Shown here: positions 16,453-24,235 of the stretch, piece after piece
Numbering within the stretch: the first letter of the stretch is position 1
Layout of the letters: the number at the start of each line of letters is the position of its first letter
Origin: an uncultured Blautia sp.
Lineage (GTDB): Bacteria; Bacillota; Clostridia; Lachnospirales; Lachnospiraceae
Direction: 5' to 3'
Length of the DNA stretch: 64,000 nt
Assembly (NCBI RefSeq): GCF_934371575.1
Contig: NZ_CAKRNY010000008.1
Location: 1 to 64,000, forward strand
Translations under genes and position numbers: made by a program
The notes under the pieces: model-generated
The model's database searches: none
What the model was told of the DNA's origin: nothing
The model's input: only the letters and a program-made list of their open reading frames with translations

Positions 16453-17822
16453 TCAATCACCGTTCCCTCTGGTTGCTGAACTGCTAACTTTGCCTGTTCT
16501 TCTGTTTCCCCATACCATTTCATTCTGTATTCCCACAACGGCATTGCTCCCATGGAAACATCCAGCCTATCAGACTGCCGTTCCGATTCTACATCCGTTA
16601 CAATGGAATCGTCCCAGTCAAAAGATGTCTGATAAGTTCCAGAGGGACATAAATGATACAGATCACACCAGAATGCGATTGCATCCACTAAGTCTTCAAG
16701 TGCATGCTGCAGTGCAGTCTGGCAGCTTTGCACAAAAGAATAAGACCGCTGTTTACTTGCTTTAATTTCTTCAGCGGTCTTATCTGTGTTATTTGGATCT
16801 GAAATTGTTCCATAAGCCAGGTTGCAATCAAACTCTATCATTCTCATAAGATGGTTCCAGCCATTAAAGTAGGATACATCCCTGATATCTGGTGAAAATG
16901 TATCCATAAAAGGTCTGTCCACCACACCAGTATTGTATTCAACCGCCCTGTACAGTCTCTTTTTTCCAGCTGGATAGACAGGTTCTCCTGTGCTCTGATT
17001 TCTCCCTAGTAGGCTCTGTGCAATGTGAACCGCCGCTTCTTTGCTTTCATACTCCCAACTAATCTGGGAATATCTCTTATCAGCTTCCTGGATATGCTCC
17101 ACGGCCCTTGAAAATACAGAAGCTCCTAAGGGGCTTTCAGAATCCCTGTTATTCCCCAGCGGTACCCTGAAATACCCAAATGGAAGTTTTTCCGTTCCAG
17201 AGAATGTGACCTCCTGCACAAGCTCGGACCACTTTGGAACAGAATTGACTGGAACCTCCGTGCCGATCACGCCTTCCGTTCTTGAGACAAACGCTCTGTT
17301 GCGGATATTTAAAAGACCATCTTTCAACGTATGAATTTCAATCCTGCTGTATATCTCATTATCCCGCCGGAACTGGTCCAGGAACGCACATTTTGTAATA
17401 GTTTCCGTGTCAAATTCCAAAGGAAAGAAATTGTCCGCCTGAATGTATTGGATTGAAATACCATTTGCAGTCACATAAGGCTTGAAGATCAGGCTGCCTT
17501 TTGCGTCCGCATACTCAATCTGGATCCGCAGCTTCTCAATTACTTTCTGGTAAATTTCATTAATGTATGAAGCCTTTGCGCTTCCAGATACTTCACTTTT
17601 TACTTCCAGAACTGTCAGCCTGGCAATCTCTCCTGCCACTGCTGCCGCAATCCCTGCGCTCTGTGTGTTGGAATCCAGCCATGGCGCCTTATCTTTGTAC
17701 AACACAGACCACATTTCAATATGTGCTGCTGTTTTCCCGCTCATTGCATAATCAATCTGCTCATCCTTGTCCAGGATCTTACGCAACGCCTGATACATAT
17801 TTGTATAATTCATATTAATCAC
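16449..17822 (-). CDS. Phage portal protein (A118/SPP1 type)
   Basis: 457 residues. The overall length and motifs (TQSAGIAAAVAGEIARLTVLEV, 'YIQADNFFPLEFD', 'PLGNNRDSESPLGASVFSRAVEHIQEADKRYSQISWEYE', 'NLAYGTISDPNNTDKTAEEIKASKQRSY') are typical of A118-like portals, the dodecameric ring through which DNA is packaged. I give the GTG start at 17822, which overlaps the terminase stop as GTGA; an ATG three codons later (17813) is equally possible since neither has a strong Shine-Dalgarno. Confidence 0.9.
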   Translation of the reverse strand: MINMNYTNMYQALRKILDKDEQIDYAMSGKTAAHIEMWSVLYKDKAPWLDSNTQSAGIAAAVAGEIARLTVLEVKSEVSGSAKASYINEIYQKVIEKLRIQIEYADAKGSLIFKPYVTANGISIQYIQADNFFPLEFDTETITKCAFLDQFRRDNEIYSRIEIHTLKDGLLNIRNRAFVSRTEGVIGTEVPVNSVPKWSELVQEVTFSGTEKLPFGYFRVPLGNNRDSESPLGASVFSRAVEHIQEADKRYSQISWEYESKEAAVHIAQSLLGRNQSTGEPVYPAGKKRLYRAVEYNTGVVDRPFMDTFSPDIRDVSYFNGWNHLMRMIEFDCNLAYGTISDPNNTDKTAEEIKASKQRSYSFVQSCQTALQHALEDLVDAIAFWCDLYHLCPSGTYQTSFDWDDSIVTDVESERQSDRLDVSMGAMPLWEYRMKWYGETEEQAKLAVQQPEGTVIE

Positions 17823-19198
17823 CCGTACCTGATGAGCTGGCTGATCAGCCGCTCAAACGTATATTCAAAACTGTCTAAGGAGTCAATATCGCTGGTTCCG
17901 TCATCCAGCCTGACATTCTTTGTCAGCTCTTTCGGGTCCCAGACTGCTGTGCACAACGCTGTTACAAGGCTGTCGCATTCACCATCCACATAAGCAAAAC
18001 GCCCTTGCGCCATCAGAATTGAAGTTGCATTGATACGATCATTAATCTCTGTTTTCAATGCATTCTCTACTCTGATCCAACCAAGTCCGTTCTTCCTTAA
18101 GCTGGTTCTTATGCCGGCGATCAGCGTCTGCTCTGCACTGTCTGCGTAAACTACTGTAATAAATCCATATCGGCTTAATATCTTCTGGCAGAAATTGCAG
18201 AACATCTTTCCAAGCATGTCCGGATCAATCTCAATGGGATTTCCACTCTCATCCTTACAGCTAATCCATTCGGATGCCAATGGAATCACCATTTGAAATC
18301 CTCTTGTTATCGCTGTAGCAGTAAAAGAATGTCCAGATCCAGAACCACCGAAGTCAATACCAAGATTAATCTCCATGATATCCTTTGGCTTCTCTTTCAA
18401 AGCAAATCCAAATTTCTTGGTACTGATATCATCTGCAAATCTGCGGAAGATCAGACCATTTGCCACCACGCGCATTCCCTTGATATCGCGCATGTACCAG
18501 ATTGAATTGACATCATAGCGGCTCTCGATCTCATGAAGACGTTCTGGAGTAATGTTGATGTTGTCGTAGATGGTACAGTGCATGTAATTGTACCCGCCGG
18601 GAAAATTTCCTTCTTCCTGCTGCCTTTGGTATCTGTCAATGTACTCTGAATAAATGGCTGCCCTTGGGTTATCTGGGTTAAGGTCCCAGAATACTTTCAG
18701 CCGTTTAGCCGCCAGCTGACGGTTGAATGCCTCTTTAATCGTGTTGTCATGATGAAGGTTGATCTCGGTTGCAATCCACATTCCATAAGAGTTACCACGG
18801 ATTTTCTTAAAGCTGTCTTCTTTAGCTCCACCTGCAAAAATTATAATCTTCTGCTTGTTATGAGTTGCTGGACCTTTAATAAACAATGCTTCATTGTCCT
18901 TGTATTTTCCCCAATGGCTCTGGCCGCGGAAGATCCATTCAAGTCCCATCCCGTTACAGTCGCCGATATTCATCTTTGCATTCGCCATTGTGGATCCTGT
19001 TGCAAGGTGGATCTTATCTGGTGTTGTTTTCAACTCATGGGCAAAAGCAAAAACATTATCAACTGTCTTACCTGCACGAACAGCGCCTTCAGCCACATTA
19101 TATGAACAGTCCCGGCATTTTCTGATATAGTCTTTGTGCTTTTCGGAAAAATGAAAAAGAATCGTCTTCTTCCTGGTGAAATTATTTACTGCTGCCAT
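17819..19198 (-). CDS. Terminase large subunit
   Basis: 459 residues from ATG at 19198 (MAAVNNFTRKK), preceded by GAGGGTGAG. The N-terminal ATPase shows a Walker A-like 'EGAVRAGKT' near residues 37-45 and an acidic 'GMWIATEINLHHDN' in the Walker B/catalytic Glu region. The C-terminal RNase H-type nuclease begins with 'LGIDFGGSGSGHSF', with further acidic residues (VVYADSAEQ; DDGTSDIDSLDSFEYTFE). It packages DNA with the portal and small terminase that flank it. Overlaps the small subunit gene by 17 bp. Confidence 0.93.
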   Translation of the reverse strand: MAAVNNFTRKKTILFHFSEKHKDYIRKCRDCSYNVAEGAVRAGKTVDNVFAFAHELKTTPDKIHLATGSTMANAKMNIGDCNGMGLEWIFRGQSHWGKYKDNEALFIKGPATHNKQKIIIFAGGAKEDSFKKIRGNSYGMWIATEINLHHDNTIKEAFNRQLAAKRLKVFWDLNPDNPRAAIYSEYIDRYQRQQEEGNFPGGYNYMHCTIYDNINITPERLHEIESRYDVNSIWYMRDIKGMRVVANGLIFRRFADDISTKKFGFALKEKPKDIMEINLGIDFGGSGSGHSFTATAITRGFQMVIPLASEWISCKDESGNPIEIDPDMLGKMFCNFCQKILSRYGFITVVYADSAEQTLIAGIRTSLRKNGLGWIRVENALKTEINDRINATSILMAQGRFAYVDGECDSLVTALCTAVWDPKELTKNVRLDDGTSDIDSLDSFEYTFERLISQLIRYG

Positions 19199-19889
19199 AA
19201 ATCTCACCCTCTATATCGTCCAGATCTTCAATCTCCTGGTTGTTGCCAGTAAGCTTATCTGTCTGCGCTTTCATCTGCGCAATTCGTACACGCTGTTCCT
19301 CAGAAGCTGCATCCCAGTTCTTGTGAAGCATTTCATCATACTGTTTGATCATGCTACGGAGTTCACCCTGGGCTCTGGCCTGAGCTTTCAGGAAGTTGCT
19401 CTGTTTATCCCAGGCCTGCTGTACTTCCCACTTCTCGCCAATGACATTGCCCTCTTTCTCTTCGATTTTCTCGATGGTCTTATCCTGCTGGTCTTTCACA
19501 TAGGCAATCCGCTGTGCCCGGATGATTGCAGCATAGGCAAGCTGTATCTGATGCCACAAAAGATCCAGCGGATCAGCCTGGTCAATCGCAGAAAAAATCT
19601 CCCTGGTTTCCTCAGGGAGATACTTGGAGAAGAATCCATACTTCTCTGCTTTTTTATTTCCGGGCGGCCCGCCGGAACTGTTTTTATTTCCTGGCTGAGC
19701 GCCTCTTTTTCTTTTAGGCGAACGTTCGCTTTTCTTATCCGAGCGTTCGTTTTCCCACTTATGAGTACACTTCCATCTCCGGACAGTGCCCTCTGGCAGA
19801 TTCAGTTGACTTGCAATCTCAACCAACCTCTGCCCCTGCAGGTACATTTCTTTCGCCTGCTCTATTCTCTTGTCCGGCGCTCTGGCCAT
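19182..19889 (-). CDS. Terminase small subunit
   Basis: 235 residues. The N-terminal helix-turn-helix (RIEQAKEMYLQGQRLVEIASQ and PEGTVRRWKCTHKWE) is the 'phage terminase' DNA-recognition domain; it is followed by a basic low-complexity linker (KRKRGAQPGNKNSSGGPPGNKKAEKYGFF) and a helical oligomerisation domain (about 95-215). It recognises the packaging site and loads the large subunit. The C-terminus is acidic (EIEDLDDIEGEIYG). Directly upstream of terL, as expected. Confidence 0.9.
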   Translation of the reverse strand: MARAPDKRIEQAKEMYLQGQRLVEIASQLNLPEGTVRRWKCTHKWENERSDKKSERSPKRKRGAQPGNKNSSGGPPGNKKAEKYGFFSKYLPEETREIFSAIDQADPLDLLWHQIQLAYAAIIRAQRIAYVKDQQDKTIEKIEEKEGNVIGEKWEVQQAWDKQSNFLKAQARAQGELRSMIKQYDEMLHKNWDAASEEQRVRIAQMKAQTDKLTGNNQEIEDLDDIEGEIYGSSK

Positions 19890-19925
19890 GTCTCATCACC
19901 TCTGTTTCGTTGGTTTTGGGTACAA

Positions 19926-19950
19926 CAAAAGCAGCCCCGGGGAGCTGCTC
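19926..19950 (-). terminator. Terminator-like hairpin after the NACHT gene
   Basis: AGCAGC (minus strand, 19944-19949) pairs with GCTGCT (19930-19935) around a CCCC/GGGG inner stem, then TTTTGTTG. It isolates the NACHT gene from the terminase gene downstream. Confidence 0.6.
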
Positions 19951-19981
19951 TGTGTTGGTGTGCGTACTTACATATTTTTAA

Positions 19982-21829
19982 TTACAAATTATTCAAAATA
20001 TCTTCCATTGTTTTTCCCTTGGTTTTAGTTTTTTCAATTTTATTTGCAATACTTAATGCGAAATCAACTTGTCCTTTAAACCACTTTAAGCTTTCTAATA
20101 AATCAGCTTCTGAAACTATCTTCAATACAGCTCCAAAATTTAAAAACATTTCTTTATTGGACTTTTCATAAAGTGTTTTTGCTATTTCATTTTCAATTTC
20201 CTTGTTAACTTTCGGATAAGTATATCCATTTAACTTACATGTCTGCATTAGTATATTACATGGATATTTATTTTTTATCCGCAAAGACAAATGATATATC
20301 CATTTTCTATCCAGCCTACTTCTTTCAATATTTACTCCTGAAAACAAATACTTCAAAAATAGAACCGAAAACCCTGTTTCTAAATATTTTCTTCTTATTC
20401 TTTTTATTCCTGGGTATAATATTATTTTATTAACCTTTTCTCCCTGTAGATTAAACAACATTGTAAAATATGAATCTGTTTGTATTGCATTAGAGTTTTT
20501 TATCCAGTTTTCTAATAGTGCGCTCTGCTCACTGTCTACCAATTTACAAGTGTACCAAGCCGCAAAGTATTCTTGAAAAGAACGATGTGTAAATCTATAA
20601 TTAATTCCTTCTTTAACAAGCATACAGACAGATTGAGTTAAATCCATTAAAAAATCATCTATTACAAATTTTATGCTAGTAAATTTATTTTGACACTGTT
20701 GGAGATAATTTCTTAACGTAACTTCATTAAATTCATTCTGTCCTGTAAAGTAAGATCTGAAACAAAAATAAGAAAAAACCATTTTAAAATCTTCGCACCC
20801 CAGCTCACTTCTTATATCACGAACATATGCCTCTTTAGTAGCATCATGCATATTAAAAAGCGTTGCAAACGCCTGCTCATAAAAGTCATTTAATTTATCC
20901 GGAATCGAAGCCCTATTATCAAAAGTAAGCAACATAATCGTTAATAATAAAGGATTTGATGCAAATGATTTATACTTCTCATATAAAGTTTCATCTAATT
21001 CTTTATAAAATATACTTTTGACATTCTCATCAAATTCAATTTTATCAATTAAACTCAATGCTTGTTCTTTAGAAAGTGTCATCGAATGCATTTCCGTAAA
21101 ATCATTCCAGCCTATAAAATCATCTGTGGGCCTCGAAGTAACTATATATTTGTTTTGCGGATATTTATTACTCAGCGCAATAATTTCTTCTGTCAGCTTT
21201 TGAAGTTTATCTCTATTAACTTCATCAAATCCATCAAATAAAATTATATACGCCCCCTGTTCCAAACTAAAATCAAAATATTCCTCTTCGATTTTAAAGC
21301 CATTATTGGTTAAATTCTCATAAATAATTTTCTTTATACACACCCTTTCAATATCCATGGTATTTACTGTTCTGAGTTCTATTAGAACAGGTATGTATGT
21401 CGTCTCTTTAATTGTATTCAAAAATAAGTGTTTTAATAACGTCGTTTTTCCGATTCCGCCAGTTCCCGAAATAATTATTTTGTTGCTTATTGAAATTATA
21501 TTTTCTATACTATCTGTTTTGATTATCTTATCATCATATCTAACACCTATACATTCATAAAATGAATATAAATCTTTTGGAACGTGGCGATATATCAAAG
21601 TTTTAACTTTACTATTTCGTGCACTCGTATTTTCCAAATATTCTTCAAACGCAGTTCCAAGTATAATCTCATCATGCCTATTGGTTTCTTTAAAAAAACG
21701 TTTTATTCTATTCCACATTCCTAATGCTACATCTTCAGCAACTTTTGCTGTAGCATTTGCTACAATTGCATTACTGTCAATATTCACATTCAATTTCAAT
21801 ACCCTCCCACATACATTTTCTTTCATCAT
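19982..21829 (-). CDS. bNACHT-type STAND NTPase, candidate anti-phage defence protein
   Basis: Up to 615 residues. A helical N-terminal region (1-110) is followed by a NACHT NTPase: Walker A GTGGIGKTT (122-130), Walker B with the NACHT-typical acidic tail ILFDGFDEV (196-204), TSRP arginine sensor (231-234), and a winged-helix end with FTHRSFQEYFAA (413-424). The last 175 residues hold no leucine-rich or TPR repeats, like the short C-terminal sensors of bacterial NACHT (bNACHT) proteins known to protect against phage. It is much more AT-rich than the flanking packaging genes and is bounded by hairpins on both sides, so it is an acquired moron. Start is uncertain: GGGAGGG precedes a TTG at 21793, which would give 603 residues. 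Confidence 0.85.
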   Translation of the reverse strand: MMKENVCGRVLKLNVNIDSNAIVANATAKVAEDVALGMWNRIKRFFKETNRHDEIILGTAFEEYLENTSARNSKVKTLIYRHVPKDLYSFYECIGVRYDDKIIKTDSIENIISISNKIIISGTGGIGKTTLLKHLFLNTIKETTYIPVLIELRTVNTMDIERVCIKKIIYENLTNNGFKIEEEYFDFSLEQGAYIILFDGFDEVNRDKLQKLTEEIIALSNKYPQNKYIVTSRPTDDFIGWNDFTEMHSMTLSKEQALSLIDKIEFDENVKSIFYKELDETLYEKYKSFASNPLLLTIMLLTFDNRASIPDKLNDFYEQAFATLFNMHDATKEAYVRDIRSELGCEDFKMVFSYFCFRSYFTGQNEFNEVTLRNYLQQCQNKFTSIKFVIDDFLMDLTQSVCMLVKEGINYRFTHRSFQEYFAAWYTCKLVDSEQSALLENWIKNSNAIQTDSYFTMLFNLQGEKVNKIILYPGIKRIRRKYLETGFSVLFLKYLFSGVNIERSRLDRKWIYHLSLRIKNKYPCNILMQTCKLNGYTYPKVNKEIENEIAKTLYEKSNKEMFLNFGAVLKIVSEADLLESLKWFKGQVDFALSIANKIEKTKTKGKTMEDILNNL

Positions 21830-21834
21830 ACTAC

Positions 21835-21863
21835 AAAACGCCCCATATTTCTACAGGGCGTTT
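21835..21863 (-). terminator. Hairpin upstream of the NACHT gene, probable weak terminator of the early operon
   Basis: On the minus strand AAACGCCC (21856-21863) pairs with GGGCGTTT (21836-21843), followed by TGTAG. The stem is strong, the U-run short (TTTT overlapping the stem end). It would end early transcription before the NACHT gene. Confidence 0.45.
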
Positions 21864-21905
21864 GAAAAAGGATATGTGATTGGAGCAGCTCCTCTCGAAG
21901 CCAAT

Positions 21906-21977
21906 CGGAACACCAGGACTCGAACCTGCGGCTCGGATGAACGGCTCATGCTCCCTCCCGATCGGGGAGGTGTTCCG
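21906..21977 (-). tRNA. tRNA-like structure, probably degenerate (possible Leu-GAG anticodon)
   Basis: The two ends pair perfectly over 9 bp (CGGAACACC with GGTGTTCCG), and the 3' half has a canonical T-arm, CAGG-TTCGAGT-CCTG. Total 72 nt. An arm GAGC-ATGAGCC-GTTC would present T33 and anticodon GAG. The D-arm (CTCCC-CGATC-GGGAG) lacks the usual GG loop and the anticodon stem has only 4 pairs, with C at position 37. No CCA is encoded. It could be a decayed tRNA, a tRNA mimic, or a phage attachment/packaging relic. Confidence 0.4.
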
Positions 21978-22196
21978 GTAGTGCAGAGCGTGCCATCTCT
22001 GCGCTGCGATATCATTTCGGAGCTGGCACCAGCATCACTTGGCTGATATCTGCCCTAATCAGCTGCCAGGCTGTGACACCTGGCAGCCGCTTGTCAGAAA
22101 CTTTTCACCACACTAAAAGGATTAAGCCACCGGCTCCGCTGAGCCTTCGGCTTCATTGTTATCTTACAACGACAAATCCGACTTTTCCGACTTTTT

Positions 22197-22616
22197 TCAT
22201 TTAATCCCACACTTTTTCAAGTAGGCATCTCGGATATGTAATCTCGGATAGTCCGGGCTCTGGGAATATCCTGTCTTAGCCGCTATCTTCTCCCAAGTCA
22301 TCCCATCCCGGTAAAACATCTTAAACACGCATCTAGTCTGACCATCTGTGATATCGTCAATCCATTCCTCAATAACTGCCACCTGCTTTTTTTTCTTAGC
22401 CAAAGTCTTTTTCCGCCGGTTATACTTTTCACAGTCAAAACCAACTACTGTCTCTGGCTTCTTGGATCCGGATTTGCCATTGAGGATCACGCTGTTCCCC
22501 ATGCCCTTGTCCGTCATCCACAGCTCATTCAACTCATATTCAAGGACTGGAAGCTCCCTTTTCAGTTTCTTGTAACTGTCCAGGAGCTTCCTGGTTATCT
22601 TGACTTCTTCCACCAC
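22197..22616 (-). CDS. Late-gene transcription regulator, sigma-70 region 4-like (ArpU/RinA type)
   Basis: 139 residues from a GTG at 22616, placed 5 nt after GGGAGGTGA; a second GTG at 22613 is also possible. The longer frame to 22682 has no such site. A Lys/Arg-rich helical N-terminus (RKLLDSYKKLKRELPVLEYELNEL) precedes a basic stretch (KYNRRKKTLAKKKKQ) and a C-terminal helix-turn-helix 'RDGMTWEKIAAKTGYSQ' resembling sigma region 4. This type of protein closes the early region of Gram-positive phages and activates late (packaging) transcription, the position seen here. Confidence 0.75.
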   Translation of the reverse strand: MVEEVKITRKLLDSYKKLKRELPVLEYELNELWMTDKGMGNSVILNGKSGSKKPETVVGFDCEKYNRRKKTLAKKKKQVAVIEEWIDDITDGQTRCVFKMFYRDGMTWEKIAAKTGYSQSPDYPRLHIRDAYLKKCGIK

Positions 22617-22761
22617 TGTCACCTCCCACAAGCAGCTCATATTTATGTATCCGCGCCAGGATTGCCGGCTCCGATCTGGCATCCGCTAGAAGCTTTCTTG
22701 CCTTATCCGGGTTCATGCTTAATTCCTTGGCAACCTGCAGCACTCTCTTTTCATCAATCAT
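22540..22761 (-). CDS. Small helical phage protein, unknown
   Basis: 73 residues from ATG at 22761 (MIDEKRVLQVAKELSMNPDKARKL). The first 45 residues are a clear helical domain; the last 28 (GGDSGGRSQDNQEAPG and on) overlap the next gene in another frame and are probably disordered. The start overlaps the previous gene's stop by 8 bp. No recognisable family. Confidence 0.5.
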   Translation of the reverse strand: MIDEKRVLQVAKELSMNPDKARKLLADARSEPAILARIHKYELLVGGDSGGRSQDNQEAPGQLQETEKGASSP

Positions 22762-22957
22762 CTGGCACCTCCATCTCTGGCCAATCATCCGGGTAATCGT
22801 CATGGCTGTCAAAATATTCTTCGCACACCTTTCTGATTGCACAATCGTTACAAAATCGGCCGTCGCAGTACTTTCTAATCGTATTCACTGCCTCAGCTAC
22901 TTCCTGATCTGTTACTTCGCTCTGCTTGGTATCAATTATCTCTATCATCCTTTTCAC
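22754..22957 (-). CDS. Small Cys-rich phage protein
   Basis: 67 residues with a CDGRFCNDCAIRKVC cluster (four cysteines, about 31-45), resembling a small metal-binding knuckle, and a very acidic C-terminus (DSHDDYPDDWPEMEVPDD). Start is GTG at 22957 or ATG at 22948, both near AGAGGTGAAAAGG. Such short Cys proteins are frequent in clostridial phage early operons. Function unknown. Confidence 0.6.
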   Translation of the reverse strand: MKRMIEIIDTKQSEVTDQEVAEAVNTIRKYCDGRFCNDCAIRKVCEEYFDSHDDYPDDWPEMEVPDD

Positions 22958-23051
22958 CTCTATCTTTCTTTACGGCACTTAACGCCCATGGGATCACGCC
23001 GGAGACTCCGATCAGCACGCCAACACCCATTGCAACGATTACGTCTATCAT
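22932..23051 (-). CDS. Small single-span membrane protein
   Basis: 39 codons: ATG at 23051 after GAGGAGGAAAAAATAG, stop TGA at 22932. The first 25 residues (MIDVIVAMGVGVLIGVSGVI) form one Gly/Val/Ile-rich transmembrane segment; the rest is charged (VKKDRGEKDDRDN). It overlaps the start of the next gene. Too short for most gene callers. Function unknown. Confidence 0.6.
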   Translation of the reverse strand: MIDVIVAMGVGVLIGVSGVIPWALSAVKKDRGEKDDRDN

Positions 23052-23252
23052 CTATTTTTTCCTCCTCGGACACCACTTAGGACTTGTCTTAATTGTTATC
23101 TCTGTCGAATACCTCTCTGTTTTGCAAATCAATGTATCAGCTGGACAACTGACATGCTCCCTTACTTCTGGGTGTTTACAATACCAGCGATTAGGTCTTC
23201 CATTCATATCTTGAAACTCAGTATTTTCACATTCCCTACATTTTGGTATCAT
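23052..23252 (-). CDS. Small zinc-ribbon-like phage protein
   Basis: 66 residues from ATG at 23252 (MIPKCRECENTEFQDMN), which overlaps the previous stop as ATGA. Cysteines are arranged CREC...YC...SC...IC...WC, enough for a zinc site. The 'WYCKHPEVREHVSCPADTLIC' stretch is of a type common in Lachnospiraceae phage early genes. Unknown role, possibly an anti-host or regulatory factor. Confidence 0.6.
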   Translation of the reverse strand: MIPKCRECENTEFQDMNGRPNRWYCKHPEVREHVSCPADTLICKTERYSTEITIKTSPKWCPRRKK

Positions 23253-23410
23253 TTCCTCGCCTCCCAGCTCCTGCACTCCATGCAGCGGATCTTACTGCTG
23301 CATAAGGTGCCTTTTATCATTGACAGCCTCGGACAGGTCGGGTGGACGTATACGATCAGCTCACCTACTCTGCCGGTACTGTGTTTACAGGTTTTATATT
23401 TTTCCTCCAT
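23249..23410 (-). CDS. Small Cys-containing phage protein
   Basis: 53 codons: ATG at 23410, stop TGA at 23249, coupled by ATGA to the next gene. The sequence (MEEKYKTCKHSTGRVGELIV...HPTCPRL...LCSSKIRCMECRSWEARK) has five cysteines including C-x2-C, again a small metal-binding type. Together with its neighbours it forms a run of four consecutive Cys-rich mini-genes. Confidence 0.6.
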   Translation of the reverse strand: MEEKYKTCKHSTGRVGELIVYVHPTCPRLSMIKGTLCSSKIRCMECRSWEARK

Positions 23411-23414
23411 AGCC

Positions 23415-23732
23415 TCAGCTCCTTATCGTTTCATACAGTTTCTTCTTGGCGTTGTATTTCAGTGCAACAGGCATACCGCAGTTTATACAGTTCAGCTCAA
23501 TCAGTTCTGCAGTCTCATTTGTGAAATATCTTGTCCTACCGCCACATTCACAGTTGATAAATGCCAGTTTCAAATCCTTCAGATCCGTCTTCTTGCCACA
23601 TTCTTTACAGCCGTAATAACTAAGCTGATGTTTGTCACAAAAGGTCTTTGTCTTACCACAGTGTTCACAACGGATATGTAAAAATCCGGTATAGCCTCTT
23701 GACTCCCGCGTCAGATTTTTATTGATCATCAT
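23415..23732 (-). CDS. Zinc-ribbon protein, phage early region
   Basis: 105 residues with three zinc knuckles: CEHCGKTKTFC (about 22-32), CKECGK (42-47), and CECGG / CINCG (61-85). The regular C-x2-C spacing indicates two treble-clef or ribbon zinc sites, typical of nucleic-acid binding accessory proteins. It starts with an ATGA overlap with the upstream gene. No catalytic residues. Function unknown. Confidence 0.65.
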   Translation of the reverse strand: MMINKNLTRESRGYTGFLHIRCEHCGKTKTFCDKHQLSYYGCKECGKKTDLKDLKLAFINCECGGRTRYFTNETAELIELNCINCGMPVALKYNAKKKLYETIRS

Positions 23733-23998
23733 AGGCGCTGCCTCTGGTTCTTCCCGAACAGGCTCTTGGGGGGGGGCAGTTTTTCCGATGCTGCCATCTG
23801 ATGCACAGTCTCTTTAAAATCCGGATTCTCCACAGCCGGCACCTCAACCAGGAAGCGATTTCTTTTCAGCATTTCTTCCAGCGGCTCTACTGTAAATGCT
23901 GGTTTATCAACTTCCAGTGTCTCATCATACATGACCAGGACTTTTCTCCCCTGGAGAAACTTCTTCAATGCGTCCTCTAACTTCATTTCCTGTAACAT
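23729..23998 (-). CDS. Phage early protein of unknown function
   Basis: 89 residues. N-terminal half is a small alpha/beta unit (MKLEDALKKFLQGRKVLVMYDETLEVD), the C-terminus a basic tail. A run of nine Gs on the plus strand (23768-23776) encodes the prolines in 'EKLPPPKSLFGKNQRQRL', so the last 15 or so residues depend on that run being counted correctly. Start could also be the fifth codon (MKLEDA). Confidence 0.55.
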   Translation of the reverse strand: MLQEMKLEDALKKFLQGRKVLVMYDETLEVDKPAFTVEPLEEMLKRNRFLVEVPAVENPDFKETVHQMAASEKLPPPKSLFGKNQRQRL

Positions 23999-24001
23999 AG
24001 C

Positions 24002-24235
24002 TTAATCTCCTCTTTTTCTTTTTGCCAGACATTCCAGCTGCCACACTACATCCAGCAGTGCGACTTCTACTTGCATCGTCTGGTATTGTTCTCTAATCTG
24101 GTGACAACGTTCTGCAACTCTCTCCCAGGCTCCATCATCTTCCGGAAGAATACCGTTGTACTCTTCATACATCTCCTGTACTTCCGGATATTCTTCCCAG
24201 AGAGCTTTTCGTTCCTGGGGCGTCAGCCAGATCAT
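24002..24235 (-). CDS. Phage early protein of unknown function
   Basis: 77 residues, helical, rich in Trp/Glu (MIWLTPQERKALWEEYPEVQEMYEEYNG). The second half (WERVAERCHQIREQYQ and on) is a long helix with a basic end. It overlaps the RusA gene's stop by 4 bp (ATGA), so it is coupled to a recombination gene. No family recognised. Confidence 0.55.
   Translation of the reverse strand: MIWLTPQERKALWEEYPEVQEMYEEYNGILPEDDGAWERVAERCHQIREQYQTMQVEVALLDVVWQLECLAKRKRGD

Larger units (their letters stand above)
21830..22196. other. Gene-free structured stretch between NACHT and late-regulator genes
   Basis: No gene of convincing quality. It holds the terminator-like hairpin at 21835-21863, a tRNA-like fold at 21906-21977, a GCAGAG/CTCTGC hairpin near 21982-22001, and a perfect 9-bp inverted repeat GCTGCCAGG/CCTGGCAGC at 22062-22087. 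In related phages the packaging (cos/pac) site lies near the small terminase gene; the density of inverted repeats here fits such a site displaced by the NACHT insertion, but this is a guess. Confidence 0.5.

Noticed and set aside
22062-22087. 9-bp inverted repeat as a terminator
   Set aside because: No U-run on either strand; reported only as part of the structured intergenic stretch.
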